Assembly (NCBI GenBank): GCA_900764695.1
Contig: CAAFOY010000085.1
Coordinates: forward strand, 1-57,864
DNA: 57,864 nucleotides
Direction: 5' to 3'
Origin: Lachnospiraceae bacterium
GTDB lineage: Bacteria; Bacillota_A; Clostridia; Lachnospirales; Lachnospiraceae
A program made the position numbers and the translations under genes. Below the pieces are notes generated by a model. The model worked only from the letters and a program-made list of their open reading frames with translations, did no database searches and was not told the DNA's origin. This document shows positions 1-8,409 of this stretch, piece by piece (the stretch's first letter is position 1; every line of letters starts with the position of its first letter).

Positions 1-393
1 AAAAGATCAATTTTAAGCATAGTTATTTTCTGTTCAATTGTAAGTAGTATAGTATTTATTTTTTCAAAGAATTTTATGAAAATTTTTGTAAGTAGTACAC
101 AGGTTATAGATATAGGAGTGGGCTATCTTAGAATTGAAGGAGCTTTTTATATAGGTATAGGAATCCTGTTTATGCTTTATGGCTTTTATAGGGCAGTTGA
201 TAAGCCTATAATGTCAGTTGTTCTTACTGTTATATCATTAGGAACAAGAGTTATTCTTGCTTATGTTTTATCAGCAATTGATTTTATTGGTGTGACAGGA
301 ATATGGGCAGCCATTCCTATTGGATGGTTTTTGGCAGATTTAGTAGGATTAATATATATGAAAAAAATGAAAAATGTGCTAAAATCAATATAA
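1..393 (+). CDS. MATE-family efflux transporter, C-terminal fragment (5' end outside window)
   Basis: The frame is open from the first base of the window, so only the last 130 residues are seen. They form about four hydrophobic segments separated by short basic loops, including a stretch near the middle where R, D and K (GFYRAVDKP) sit at a helix start, as in multidrug/oligosaccharidyl-lipid/polysaccharide flippases. The MATE assignment is family resemblance of the C-terminal half, and substrate cannot be told. The final helix is followed by a basic tail rich in K and M. The next gene, dgt, starts 63 bases downstream on the same strand and is probably unrelated in function. Confidence 0.65.
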   Translation, partial: KRSILSIVIFCSIVSSIVFIFSKNFMKIFVSSTQVIDIGVGYLRIEGAFYIGIGILFMLYGFYRAVDKPIMSVVLTVISLGTRVILAYVLSAIDFIGVTGIWAAIPIGWFLADLVGLIYMKKMKNVLKSI

Positions 394-456
394 ATGCTAT
401 GAACATATTTTCGACTACATATTTGTAACCACATATATTAGTGGAGGTGAAGCCTT

Positions 457-1467
457 ATGAATATTAGAGAACAAAGTGAGAAATTAGAAAGAAAATACCT
501 AAGCCCTTATGCATCATTAAGTTGTGAAAGTCAGGGTAGAGACAGGGAAGAAGAACAATGTGACATTAGGACAGTTTATCAGAGAGACAGGGATCGAATT
601 ATACATTGTAAAGCGTTTAGAAGAATGAAGCATAAGACACAGGTTTTTCTTGCACCTATGGGTGACCATTATAGAACAAGACTTACACATACACTGGAAG
701 TTGCACAGATTGCAAGAACAATTGCCAAGGCATTGCGGCTTAATGAGGATTTGACAGAAGCCATAGCTTTGGGACATGACTTGGGGCATACACCATTTGG
801 CCACGCAGGAGAGTCGGCACTTAATGATGTTTGCAGTCAGGGCTTTGAACATTTTAAACAGAGCATAAGAGTAGTTGAAATATTGGAGAATAACGGTAAG
901 GGGCTTAACCTTACAAAAGAAGTAAGAGACGGCATAGTTAACCACAGAACAAGCGGTAATCCATCAACTTTGGAAGGAAAGGTCGTAAGGTTATCAGATA
1001 AGATAGCCTATATTAATCATGATATTGATGATGCCATAAGAGGAAAGATAATCACAGAGAAAGATATTCCAAAAGAATATGCAGATATATTGGGAGATAC
1101 TACAAAGGTTAGATTGGATACTTTAATACATGATGTTGTATCTCATAGCATTGATAAGAACGATATTTTAATGTCGCCTAAGATTGAAGAAGCTATGATG
1201 GGCCTTAGAAAATATATGTTTAAGAACGTATATACTAATCCGTTGGCTAAAAGTGAAGAAACAAAAGCCAAGGCAATGCTTAAAATGCTGTTTGAGTATT
1301 ATATGAGAAATATAGAGTTAATGCCTGAAGAGTTTATATATCTGATTGAAGAAAAAGGTCAGGATGAGGAAAGAGTTGTTTGCGATTATATTGCAGGGAT
1401 GAGCGACCAATATTCTGTGGCTAAGTTCCAACAGATATATGAACCGGGTTTTTGGAAAATGTGGTAA
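457..1467 (+). CDS. dgt: dGTPase-like HD-domain triphosphohydrolase
   Basis: A 336-residue protein of the deoxyguanosinetriphosphate triphosphohydrolase-like family. These enzymes hydrolyse dNTPs to the deoxynucleoside and tripolyphosphate and help set dNTP pools. The metal-binding HD signature is visible: R73-T-R-L-T-H78, then GHDLGHTPFGH with H107-D108, and the later acidic segment LSDKIAYINHDIDDA. The length fits the short Gram-positive type rather than E. coli Dgt. A GGAGG ribosome site eight bases before ATG fixes the start. It sits 26 bases before dnaG, an arrangement common in Clostridia that links dNTP supply to replication initiation. Confidence 0.93.
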   Translation: MNIREQSEKLERKYLSPYASLSCESQGRDREEEQCDIRTVYQRDRDRIIHCKAFRRMKHKTQVFLAPMGDHYRTRLTHTLEVAQIARTIAKALRLNEDLTEAIALGHDLGHTPFGHAGESALNDVCSQGFEHFKQSIRVVEILENNGKGLNLTKEVRDGIVNHRTSGNPSTLEGKVVRLSDKIAYINHDIDDAIRGKIITEKDIPKEYADILGDTTKVRLDTLIHDVVSHSIDKNDILMSPKIEEAMMGLRKYMFKNVYTNPLAKSEETKAKAMLKMLFEYYMRNIELMPEEFIYLIEEKGQDEERVVCDYIAGMSDQYSVAKFQQIYEPGFWKMW

Positions 1468-1493
1468 TAAGAAACTAAAATAGAGAGGCACAA

Positions 1494-3257
1494 ATGTTTT
1501 ATTCAGAAGATATTATAGAACAGGTTAGATCAGAAAATAATATAGTAGATGTAATTGGTGATTATGTTAAGTTACAGAAGAAGGGAAGTTCATATTTTGG
1601 ACTTTGTCCTTTCCACAATGAAAAATCACCTTCATTTTCCGTGTCACCACACAAGCAGATGTATTACTGTTTTGGATGTGGAGAAGGGGGAAATGTTATA
1701 TCTTTTCTTATGAAATATGAGAATTATACTTTTGTTGAGGCTTTAGAGGTACTTGCAAACCGTGCAGGAATTGAACTTCCAAAGATGGAATATTCAAAAG
1801 AAGCAAGACAGGAGAAGGACCTTAAATCTAAGATAATAGAGATAAATACAGAAGCAGCTAAGTATTATCATTATTTGTTACGTTCAGACAGAGGAAAAAC
1901 AGCATATCATTATTTAAAAGGCAGAGAGTTATCAGATGAAACAATTGTGAAATTCGGACTTGGCTATTCAGACAAATATAGCAACAACTTGTATCAGTAT
2001 TTAAGAAGTAAGGGGTATAATGATACAGAGCTAAAGGAAACAGGACTTTTTACTTTTGATGAAGCAAGAGGCGTAAATGACAAGTTTTGGAATCGTGTAA
2101 TGTTCCCAATTATGGATGCAAATAACAGAGTTATAGCTTTCGGTGGAAGAGTAATGGGAGATGGCAAGCCTAAATACTTAAATTCTCCTGAAACGAAGGT
2201 TTTTGATAAAAGCAGAAATCTTTACGGACTAAACGTGGCAAGAAGTGCAAGGAAGGATTATATGCTTATATGTGAGGGTTATATGGATGTTATAAGTCTT
2301 CATCAGGCAGGCTTTAACAACGCAGTGGCCGCTCTTGGAACAGCATTTACTTCGCGTCACGCATCACTTATAAAAAGATACGCAAAGGAAGCAGTATTAA
2401 CTTTTGACAGTGACGAGGCAGGAATTAAAGCTGCATTACGTGCCATTCCATATCTTAGGGAATCCGGTCTTGCAATTAAGGTTCTTAACATGAAACCTTA
2501 CAAAGATCCTGATGAATTTATTAAGAATATGGGAAGAGAAGCTTACGAGGAAAGAATAAAGACAGCAACGAACTTCTTTATTTTCCAGGTTGACAATGAG
2601 CGAAAGAATTATGATTTGAATGATCCTCAGGAGAAAACAGCTTTTCAGAACAAAGTTGCAGAAATGTTGCTTGTTTTTAAAGATGAACTGGAAAGAGAGA
2701 ATTATATAGATTCTGTTTGCCGGACTTTTAACATTTCAAAAGACGGTCTTTCAAGGCTTGTAAAAAAGAAAGCCCTGAATTATGTAGGCAAGGAAGAAAC
2801 AGTTCAGGAAAGACAGCAGGTTGAAAACAAGAAGAGTACTAAAGAAGATGCGGCAATAAAGACGCAAAGAATATTGTTGGCATACCTTATTGACAGAGAT
2901 AACTGGTTTAAGAAAGTTGCTCAGGTTATTTCACCGGAGGATTTTATTGATCCGTTTTATCACGATGTAGCAGTAAGATTTTGGGAACAAATGGAATCAG
3001 GAAAAGGAAATCCTGCACAGATTATGGACAGTTATTCCGATGAGGAGGAACACAAGAAAGTGGCTGAACTTTTTGTTTCTCCAATAAGGGCTAATTTAAG
3101 CCTTGCAGAGCAGGAAAGAGCCATAAATGATGCAGTTATTAAGATAAAAAAATCAAGTCTGGACTATAGAGCTTCAAAGGCTACGGATATTCAGGACTTA
3201 CAGAATATAATAAAAGAACAGAATCAGTTACAAAAGATTCATGTAACATTGGATTAA
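1494..3257 (+). CDS. dnaG: DNA primase
   Basis: Makes the RNA primers used by the replication fork. The 587 residues show the family order: a CHC2 zinc finger at the N-terminus (C38, H41, C59, C62), the RNA polymerase core with the FGGR motif and the NSPET segment, a Toprim domain near residues 255-340 (CEGYMDV and FDSDEAG), and a C-terminal helicase-binding region. The start ATG is preceded by AGAGG. Its usual downstream partner in Firmicutes, rpoD, is not here; trmK follows after 26 bases. The gene looks intact. Confidence 0.97.
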   Translation: MFYSEDIIEQVRSENNIVDVIGDYVKLQKKGSSYFGLCPFHNEKSPSFSVSPHKQMYYCFGCGEGGNVISFLMKYENYTFVEALEVLANRAGIELPKMEYSKEARQEKDLKSKIIEINTEAAKYYHYLLRSDRGKTAYHYLKGRELSDETIVKFGLGYSDKYSNNLYQYLRSKGYNDTELKETGLFTFDEARGVNDKFWNRVMFPIMDANNRVIAFGGRVMGDGKPKYLNSPETKVFDKSRNLYGLNVARSARKDYMLICEGYMDVISLHQAGFNNAVAALGTAFTSRHASLIKRYAKEAVLTFDSDEAGIKAALRAIPYLRESGLAIKVLNMKPYKDPDEFIKNMGREAYEERIKTATNFFIFQVDNERKNYDLNDPQEKTAFQNKVAEMLLVFKDELERENYIDSVCRTFNISKDGLSRLVKKKALNYVGKEETVQERQQVENKKSTKEDAAIKTQRILLAYLIDRDNWFKKVAQVISPEDFIDPFYHDVAVRFWEQMESGKGNPAQIMDSYSDEEEHKKVAELFVSPIRANLSLAEQERAINDAVIKIKKSSLDYRASKATDIQDLQNIIKEQNQLQKIHVTLD

Positions 3258-3283
3258 AAATAGACTAAAAGTAGGTAATATAT

Positions 3284-3976
3284 ATGTTATCAAAAAGACT
3301 GGAACAGGTAGCCTCAATGGTTACAAAAGGAAATATTATAGCAGATATAGGCACAGATCATGGATATGTGCCTATTTATCTTGTAGAAAAAGGAATATGT
3401 CCCAAAGCTTATGCAATGGATATTAATCAAGGTCCCATAGAAAGTGCAATTAAGAATATAGAAAACTATGGTTTAAGTGAAAAAATTCAGGCAATTAAAT
3501 CAAATGGATTAGAAAAACTTGAACCTGAAAAAGCAGATACTATAATAATTGCCGGAATGGGCGGAGAGCTTATTGTTAACATTCTTGAAAATGGTTTGGC
3601 AAAGTTAGAAAACTGTAGTAGACCGGTTAAAGAACTTGTTTTATCACCTCATAAAAGGGGAGATTTGGTGCGCAAGTATTTAGAAGAACATAAGTGGCAC
3701 ATAACGGACGAAAAAATGCTTATTGACATGAATAAGTTTTACACGATAATAAAGGCCGAAAAAGGACAGGAATCTTATCCTTATTCAGAAACGGAATTAT
3801 TATATGGTAGAATATTACTTGATAGACAAGATGCAACTTTAAAAAAATATCTGGATAAAGAGAATGCTAAATTTCAAAAAATCAAACAGAAAATGATTGA
3901 GAATCAAAGCAAAGATCTTTTAGAAGTTGAAAAGATTTTAGAATATAACAGAGTTGGGAGGGAATCATATGATTAA
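3284..3976 (+). CDS. trmK: tRNA (adenine(22)-N(1))-methyltransferase
   Basis: A 230-residue class I SAM-dependent methyltransferase of the TrmK family, which methylates N1 of A22 in the D-loop of tRNA. The SAM-binding motif is residues 18-28 (IIADIGTDHGY) and a second family block, IIAGMGGE, lies near residue 90. The C-terminal third is helical and charged, as in the family's coiled-coil tail. The gene belongs to the dgt-dnaG run and its stop overlaps the next start by 8 bases, which suggests translational coupling. Confidence 0.9.
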   Translation: MLSKRLEQVASMVTKGNIIADIGTDHGYVPIYLVEKGICPKAYAMDINQGPIESAIKNIENYGLSEKIQAIKSNGLEKLEPEKADTIIIAGMGGELIVNILENGLAKLENCSRPVKELVLSPHKRGDLVRKYLEEHKWHITDEKMLIDMNKFYTIIKAEKGQESYPYSETELLYGRILLDRQDATLKKYLDKENAKFQKIKQKMIENQSKDLLEVEKILEYNRVGRESYD

Positions 3977-5627
3977 AGTAACTATAGGACAGGACACATA
4001 CCAATATGAGGATGGAACAACACTTTATGAAATAGCAAGAGAGCACCAAAGTGAATATAAGCATCAGATTATTCTTGCAAAATGCAATGGAACTTTATCT
4101 GAATTATCTAAAGTATTAGTTGAAAACTGTAATATTGCATTTGTTACAACGGCAAGTTTTGTTGGAAATGAGTGCTATAGAAGAAGCGCAACATTCCTTA
4201 TGCTTAAGGCATTTTATGCAGTGGCAGGCAGAAATAACATAGAAAAAATTTCTGTTCACTGCTCAGTAAGCAAAGGATATTATTGCCAGGTGTTTGGCAA
4301 TGTTGATATAGATGAAAAACTTCTAAAGCAGGTAAAGGATGAAATGATTAAGTTATGCAATAGAGATATTCTGATTCAGAAGGAATCGATTCCTACATCT
4401 AAGGCTATTAAGAAGTTTGAACGATATGGAATGAAGGATAAAGTTCATCTTCTTAAATACCGAAGATCATCAGCAGTTAATATTTACAGAATTGAAGGTT
4501 TCGAAGATTATTTCTATGGATATATGGCGTATTCAACAGGGATTCTTAAATATTTCGACCTGATTAAATATGATGAGGGCTTTGTGTTGCAACTTCCAAC
4601 AAAAGAAGAACCGGAAGTTGTGCCAGAGTTTGTACCTAGAAATAAGGTTTACAATGTAATAAAAAAATCAACAGATTGGGCTGAAATGATTGGTGTGCCT
4701 ACAATCGGATATCTAAATGACAAAATAACTGATGGGTCAATGAACAATATAATGATGGTTCAGGAAGCATTGCAGGAAAAGAGAATAGGTGATGTGGCAG
4801 CAGATATTGCTTCAAGAGAAAATGTTAAGGTTGTAATGATTGCAGGACCTTCTTCATCAGGAAAAACATCTTTTTCTCATAGATTATCTATTCAATTAAT
4901 GGCTCAGGGTTTGAAACCTCATCCTATTTCAGTAGATAATTACTGTGTGAATAGGGAAGATACACCAAGAGATGCAGATGGAAAACTTGATTATGAAGTA
5001 ATTGAAGCATTAGATGTAAAATTCTTCAATGAGCAGATGACAGATCTTCTTGCAGGAAAAGAGGTAGAACTTCCTATATTTGATTTTGTGTCAGGAAAGA
5101 GAAAGTTTAACGGAGATTATCTAAAACTGGGAGAAGATGATGTTCTTGTTATTGAAGGAATACATTGTCTTAATGACAAGATGTCTTATAGTTTGCCGGA
5201 TGATAAAAAATATAAAATTTATGTTAGTGCATTAACTCCAATTAATGTAGATGAACATAATAGAGTTTCAACATCTGATCTTAGATTACTTAGAAGAATA
5301 GTAAGGGACGTTAGAACAAGAGGTTCTTCTGCAGAAAGAACAATAGAGATGTGGCAACGGGTAAGAAGAGGTGAGGAAAAAAATATTTTCCCTTACCAGG
5401 ATACAGCCGATGTAGTGTTTGATACGGCAATGGTGTATGAACTTTCGGTACTTAAAACATATGCAGAACCTGCTTTGTTTAGCGTGCCGGAGGGAACACC
5501 GGAATACCTTGAGGCAAAAAGACTTCTTAAATGTCTTGACTATGTACTTGGAATGCCTAAGGACGGTATTCCTAAGAATTCTTTGGTCAGGGAATTTGTA
5601 GGTGGAAGTATTTTTCCGGTAGGATAA
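3969..5627 (+). CDS. Nucleoside (uridine-kinase-like) kinase with N-terminal TGS/ThrRS-like domains
   Basis: The protein combines an N-terminal TGS-like domain (about residues 1-60), a segment resembling the second domain of threonyl-tRNA synthetase (about 65-160), and a C-terminal uridine kinase/phosphoribulokinase P-loop domain with GPSSSGKTS near residue 293. This fused architecture is well known in Clostridia and is annotated as nucleoside kinase. The ATG at 3969 is preferred because GGGAGG lies at the right distance before it; an in-frame TTG at 3954 has none. That gives 552 residues. The start overlaps trmK. The real substrate and the purpose of the synthetase-like part are not evident from sequence. 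Confidence 0.85.
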   Translation: MIKVTIGQDTYQYEDGTTLYEIAREHQSEYKHQIILAKCNGTLSELSKVLVENCNIAFVTTASFVGNECYRRSATFLMLKAFYAVAGRNNIEKISVHCSVSKGYYCQVFGNVDIDEKLLKQVKDEMIKLCNRDILIQKESIPTSKAIKKFERYGMKDKVHLLKYRRSSAVNIYRIEGFEDYFYGYMAYSTGILKYFDLIKYDEGFVLQLPTKEEPEVVPEFVPRNKVYNVIKKSTDWAEMIGVPTIGYLNDKITDGSMNNIMMVQEALQEKRIGDVAADIASRENVKVVMIAGPSSSGKTSFSHRLSIQLMAQGLKPHPISVDNYCVNREDTPRDADGKLDYEVIEALDVKFFNEQMTDLLAGKEVELPIFDFVSGKRKFNGDYLKLGEDDVLVIEGIHCLNDKMSYSLPDDKKYKIYVSALTPINVDEHNRVSTSDLRLLRRIVRDVRTRGSSAERTIEMWQRVRRGEEKNIFPYQDTADVVFDTAMVYELSVLKTYAEPALFSVPEGTPEYLEAKRLLKCLDYVLGMPKDGIPKNSLVREFVGGSIFPVG

Positions 5628-5691
5628 AACATTTTTATTATATATTTGACTATATATAGTTTTCTATATATAAAAACTTCTATATAAAAAG

Positions 5692-5720
5692 TTGCAAAAA
5701 AAGGTTTAATATGCTATTTT
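5692..5720 (+). promoter_or_regulatory. Probable rnpB promoter
   Basis: A -35 TTGCAA at 5692-5697 is followed, after exactly 17 bases, by a -10 TATTTT at 5715-5720. The predicted start falls within a few bases of the first nucleotide of the P1 helix of RNase P RNA. The AT-rich bases before it (5628-5690) hold only repeats of TATATA and no gene. Confidence 0.55.
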
Positions 5721-5730
5721 AGTTAATTGT

Positions 5731-6072
5731 GAGTAGAGCAGATGATCGCAGCTGCTATTGCCGAAAGGACGCAGGTGAGGAAAGTCCGGGCTTCATAGGG
5801 CAGGGTGCCGGCTAACGGCCGGTGGAGGTGACTCCCAGGAAAGTGCAACAGAAATAAAACCGCCAGCTTGCTGGTAAGGATGAAATGGTAGTGTAAGAGA
5901 CTACCGCTTCGGTGGTAACATCGAGGGTCAGTGTAAACCCCACTTGAAGCAAGACCGAGCAGAAAGCATATGGTTGCCCGCCAGCTTTCGGGTAGGTTGC
6001 TTGAACATATTGGTAACAATATGTCTAGATAGATGATCATCCACGACATAACCCGGCTTACAGCTTTACTCA
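5731..6072 (+). ncRNA. rnpB: RNase P RNA, catalytic subunit
   Basis: The catalytic RNA that removes 5' leaders from tRNA precursors. Several conserved blocks are present: GAGGAAAGTCCGGGC near 5778, ACAGAAA followed by ACCGCC near 5850, GAGGGTCAGTG near 5923, and AGATAGATGATCA near the 3' end before the conserved ACCCGGCTTACAG. The terminal P1 helix closes cleanly: GAGTAGAGC at 5731-5739 pairs with GCTTTACTC at 6063-6071, with one G-U pair. Length and layout fit a bacterial RNase P RNA. The open frames on either strand within it are not genes. Confidence 0.96.
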
Positions 6073-6141
6073 TTCATAAAAATATACAATAGGTTTATAC
6101 TATTAAGGTATAAAATTAAAAAAACGGTCAAGGAGGAAGTT

Positions 6142-6348
6142 ATGGCAGTTAATATTACTAAGGAAATGACAATGGGCGAATTACTTAGCATCGACAGAGG
6201 TGTTGCAGTTGTATTAATGAACGCAGGAATGCATTGCATCGGATGTCCTTCATCTATCGGAGAATCACTTGAAGAAGCATGTATGGTTCATGGAATCGAA
6301 GTAGACGAGTTATTAAAGAACATCAACGAGTATTTTGCAAACAAATAA
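6142..6348 (+). CDS. DUF1858 domain protein (hybrid-cluster-protein-associated redox disulfide type)
   Basis: A complete 68-residue protein that is essentially one DUF1858 domain. The hallmark is the CIGC pair at residues 33-36 preceded by NAGMH, in the helix pattern seen in the prismane/hybrid-cluster associated redox disulfide family. A disulfide or metal role is inferred from the cysteines and not proven for this family. AAGGAGG lies upstream of the ATG. It stands alone between rnpB and pdxS with no hybrid cluster protein gene nearby. Confidence 0.88.
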   Translation: MAVNITKEMTMGELLSIDRGVAVVLMNAGMHCIGCPSSIGESLEEACMVHGIEVDELLKNINEYFANK

Positions 6349-6353
6349 ATAAT

Positions 6354-6497
6354 TAAGAGTTTAATTACAAACACTCTTACCGGATTGGTTTTGTAAGAAA
6401 TAAATCTGGTATTATAAAAGTCTCCTAAAATGGTTATTCCTATATAGTCACTATGAATATATACTGAGAAAAACAAATTTTTAGGAGGCTTTTTATT
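6354..6497 (+). promoter_or_regulatory. Structured leader of pdxS with a stem that hides the ribosome binding site
   Basis: Three inverted repeats lie between the DUF1858 stop and the pdxS ATG. They are 6354-6360 with 6373-6379; 6378-6386 with 6403-6411; and 6416-6430 (AAAAGTCTCCTAAAA) with 6479-6493 (TTTTAGGAGGCTTTT). The last pairs over 15 positions with a single U-G. It contains the AGGAGG of pdxS and runs into five T residues, so it could act either as an intrinsic terminator or as a translation block. An extended -10 TGGTATTAT at 6407-6415 would start transcripts at about 6422, at the left arm. Function is inferred. Confidence 0.5.
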
Positions 6498-7373
6498 ATG
6501 GCAGAAAATCGTTATGAATTAAACAAAAATTTAGCACAGATGTTAAAGGGTGGAGTGATTATGGATGTTACAACACCTGAACAGGCAAGAATCGCAGAAG
6601 AGGCAGGAGCATGCGCAGTTATGGCACTTGAAAGAATTCCTGCAGATATACGTGCAGCCGGTGGTATTTCAAGAATGAGTGATCCAAAGATGATTAAAGG
6701 AATTCAGGAAGCGGTTTCAATTCCGGTTATGGCTAAGTGCAGAATTGGTCATTTTGCAGAAGCACAGATTCTTGAAGCTATAGAAATAGATTACATAGAT
6801 GAAAGTGAAGTACTTTCACCGGCAGACGGCAAATACCACATTGATAAAACAAAATTCCAAGTACCATTTGTATGTGGGGCAAAAGACTTAGGTGAAGCAT
6901 TAAGAAGAATTAGTGAAGGAGCTTCAATGATTCGAACAAAAGGTGAGCCGGGAACAGGTGATGTAATTCAGGCAGTTACACATATGCGTAGTATGCAGAG
7001 TGAAATCAGAAGACTTACAAGTCTTTCAAAAGATGAATTATATCAGGCAGCTAAAGACCTTCAGGTAGATTATGAATTGGTTAAATACGTTGCAGAAAAT
7101 GGAAAACTTCCTGTAGTAAATTTTGCAGCAGGCGGTGTTGCTACACCTGCTGATGCAGCACTTATGATGCAGCTTGGCGCAGAAGGTGTATTCGTTGGCT
7201 CAGGTATTTTTAAATCAGGAAATCCTAAAAAGAGAGCAGCGGCTATAGTTAAGGCAGTAACTAATTACAATGATGCAAAAATCCTTGCAGAGTTATCAGA
7301 AGACTTGGGTGAAGCCATGGTTGGAATAAATGAACAGGAAATAGAACTTCTTATGGCTGAGAGAGGTAAATAA
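6498..7373 (+). CDS. pdxS: Pyridoxal 5'-phosphate synthase, synthase subunit PdxS
   Basis: Builds PLP from ribose 5-phosphate, glyceraldehyde 3-phosphate and ammonia supplied by PdxT. The 291-residue length and sequence are typical of this very conserved family, with the N-terminal [13 protein letters not shown] strand, the [10 protein letters not shown] segment carrying the substrate-binding lysine region, the RTKGEPGTG phosphate loop and the [13 protein letters not shown] loop. AGGAGG precedes ATG by nine bases but lies inside a possible stem. pdxT follows one base after the stop. Confidence 0.98.
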   Translation: MAENRYELNKNLAQMLKGGVIMDVTTPEQARIAEEAGACAVMALERIPADIRAAGGISRMSDPKMIKGIQEAVSIPVMAKCRIGHFAEAQILEAIEIDYIDESEVLSPADGKYHIDKTKFQVPFVCGAKDLGEALRRISEGASMIRTKGEPGTGDVIQAVTHMRSMQSEIRRLTSLSKDELYQAAKDLQVDYELVKYVAENGKLPVVNFAAGGVATPADAALMMQLGAEGVFVGSGIFKSGNPKKRAAAIVKAVTNYNDAKILAELSEDLGEAMVGINEQEIELLMAERGK

Positions 7374-7374
7374 T

Positions 7375-7941
7375 ATGCGAATTGGTATACTTGCATTGCA
7401 GGGAGCATTCATAGAACATGAAAAAATCCTTGAAAAATTAGGAGTGGAATCTTTTGAAATACGTCAAAAAAAGGATATTGAAGGTCAAATGGATGGAATA
7501 ATTATTCCGGGAGGAGAAAGTACAGTAATAGGCAAATTATTAAGAGAACTGGATATTCTTGAAGATTTGAAAAACATGATTAATGATGGAATGCCTGTTT
7601 TTGGAACTTGTGCCGGAATGATAATTTTGGCTAACAAAATAGAAAATGATGAAAAAGTTCATATTGGAACAATGGATATAACTGTCAAAAGAAATGCATA
7701 TGGAAGACAGTTAGGAAGTTTCTATGCTGAAGAAAACTTTGACAATATAGGAAAAGTTCCGATGACCTTTATTAGAGCACCATATATAACAGAGTGCGGT
7801 CCTAAAACAAGCGTCATAGCAATGTGCAACGGAAACATAGTTGCAGCTGTCCAGGATAACCAAATGGTTACATCATTTCATCCTGAATTAAATGACAGCT
7901 TACTGGTACATAAATATTTTGTTGAAGAAATATGTAAATAA
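7375..7941 (+). CDS. pdxT: Pyridoxal 5'-phosphate synthase, glutaminase subunit PdxT
   Basis: A class I glutamine amidotransferase of 188 residues that hydrolyses glutamine and channels ammonia to PdxS. The catalytic triad is visible: nucleophile C79 in FGTCAGM, and H169 and E171 in FHPEL. The GGEST loop at 46-50 is the family's oxyanion/glutamine-binding segment. One base separates it from pdxS, so the two are cotranscribed and made together. A terminator hairpin follows at 7968-8008. Confidence 0.97.
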   Translation: MRIGILALQGAFIEHEKILEKLGVESFEIRQKKDIEGQMDGIIIPGGESTVIGKLLRELDILEDLKNMINDGMPVFGTCAGMIILANKIENDEKVHIGTMDITVKRNAYGRQLGSFYAEENFDNIGKVPMTFIRAPYITECGPKTSVIAMCNGNIVAAVQDNQMVTSFHPELNDSLLVHKYFVEEICK

Positions 7942-7967
7942 TAAATAAAATTGTTAAATTCTAAAAC

Positions 7968-8015
7968 AAAGCTATGCTTTACATAAGAAAAATGTAGGGC
8001 GTAGCTTTATTGTTT
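7968..8015 (+). terminator. Terminator after pdxT
   Basis: AAAGCTATGCTTTACAT at 7968-7984 pairs with ATGTAGGGCGTAGCTTT at 7992-8008, allowing three G-U pairs, and is followed by a T-containing tail. The rest of the intergenic stretch up to 8236 is A-rich, with no ORF or structure that I can support. Confidence 0.7.
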
Positions 8016-8236
8016 ACCATAAAAAGATTTAAAAGAATAAAAACAGTTCAAAATATAAATGAAATACAAGCGACAAATAAAAATAAATAAAAATTAATAA
8101 AAAACATTTAAAATGGCAAAAGTGCCGAAAAAAATCAAAGAAAAAGTAAAAATGTTAAAATTTTGTTGAAAAATCACAAAGAAAATAAAAATGTTTTTAG
8201 ATAAAAACATTTCAAAACATACCACAGAAAATTGAA

Positions 8237-8265
8237 TTGTTTAAAATACACAAAAAATATATAAT
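8237..8265 (+). promoter_or_regulatory. Probable promoter of the secreted Fn3 protein gene
   Basis: TTGTTT at 8237-8242 and a perfect TATAAT at 8260-8265 are 17 bases apart. The predicted transcript starts near 8272 and has a leader of about 138 bases before the ATG at 8410. Confidence 0.55.
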
Positions 8266-8279
8266 AAATATATCTATAA

Positions 8280-8301
8280 TAACGTTAACACTGTTACGTT
8301 A
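8280..8301. promoter_or_regulatory. Operator-like inverted repeat just downstream of the promoter
   Basis: TAACGT at 8280-8285 and ACGTTA at 8296-8301 are mirror arms around a 10-base centre. The element begins about 15 bases after the -10, which is the usual place for a repressor site. It could also fold as a weak hairpin in the RNA leader. No matching regulator gene is in the window. Confidence 0.35.
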
Positions 8302-8409
8302 ATGTTAAAAATAACAAAAGCTATGGTAAGAACTGGAAAAAATAAACTTGATAAAAATAATAAAAAAAGTTAATATTGTACAAAAGGGAAGTGAAAGGAG
8401 ATAAGAAAA

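Noticed and set aside
5723..6073. Open frame on the minus strand of about 116 codons
   Set aside because: It lies fully inside the RNase P RNA, whose conserved structure explains the sequence.
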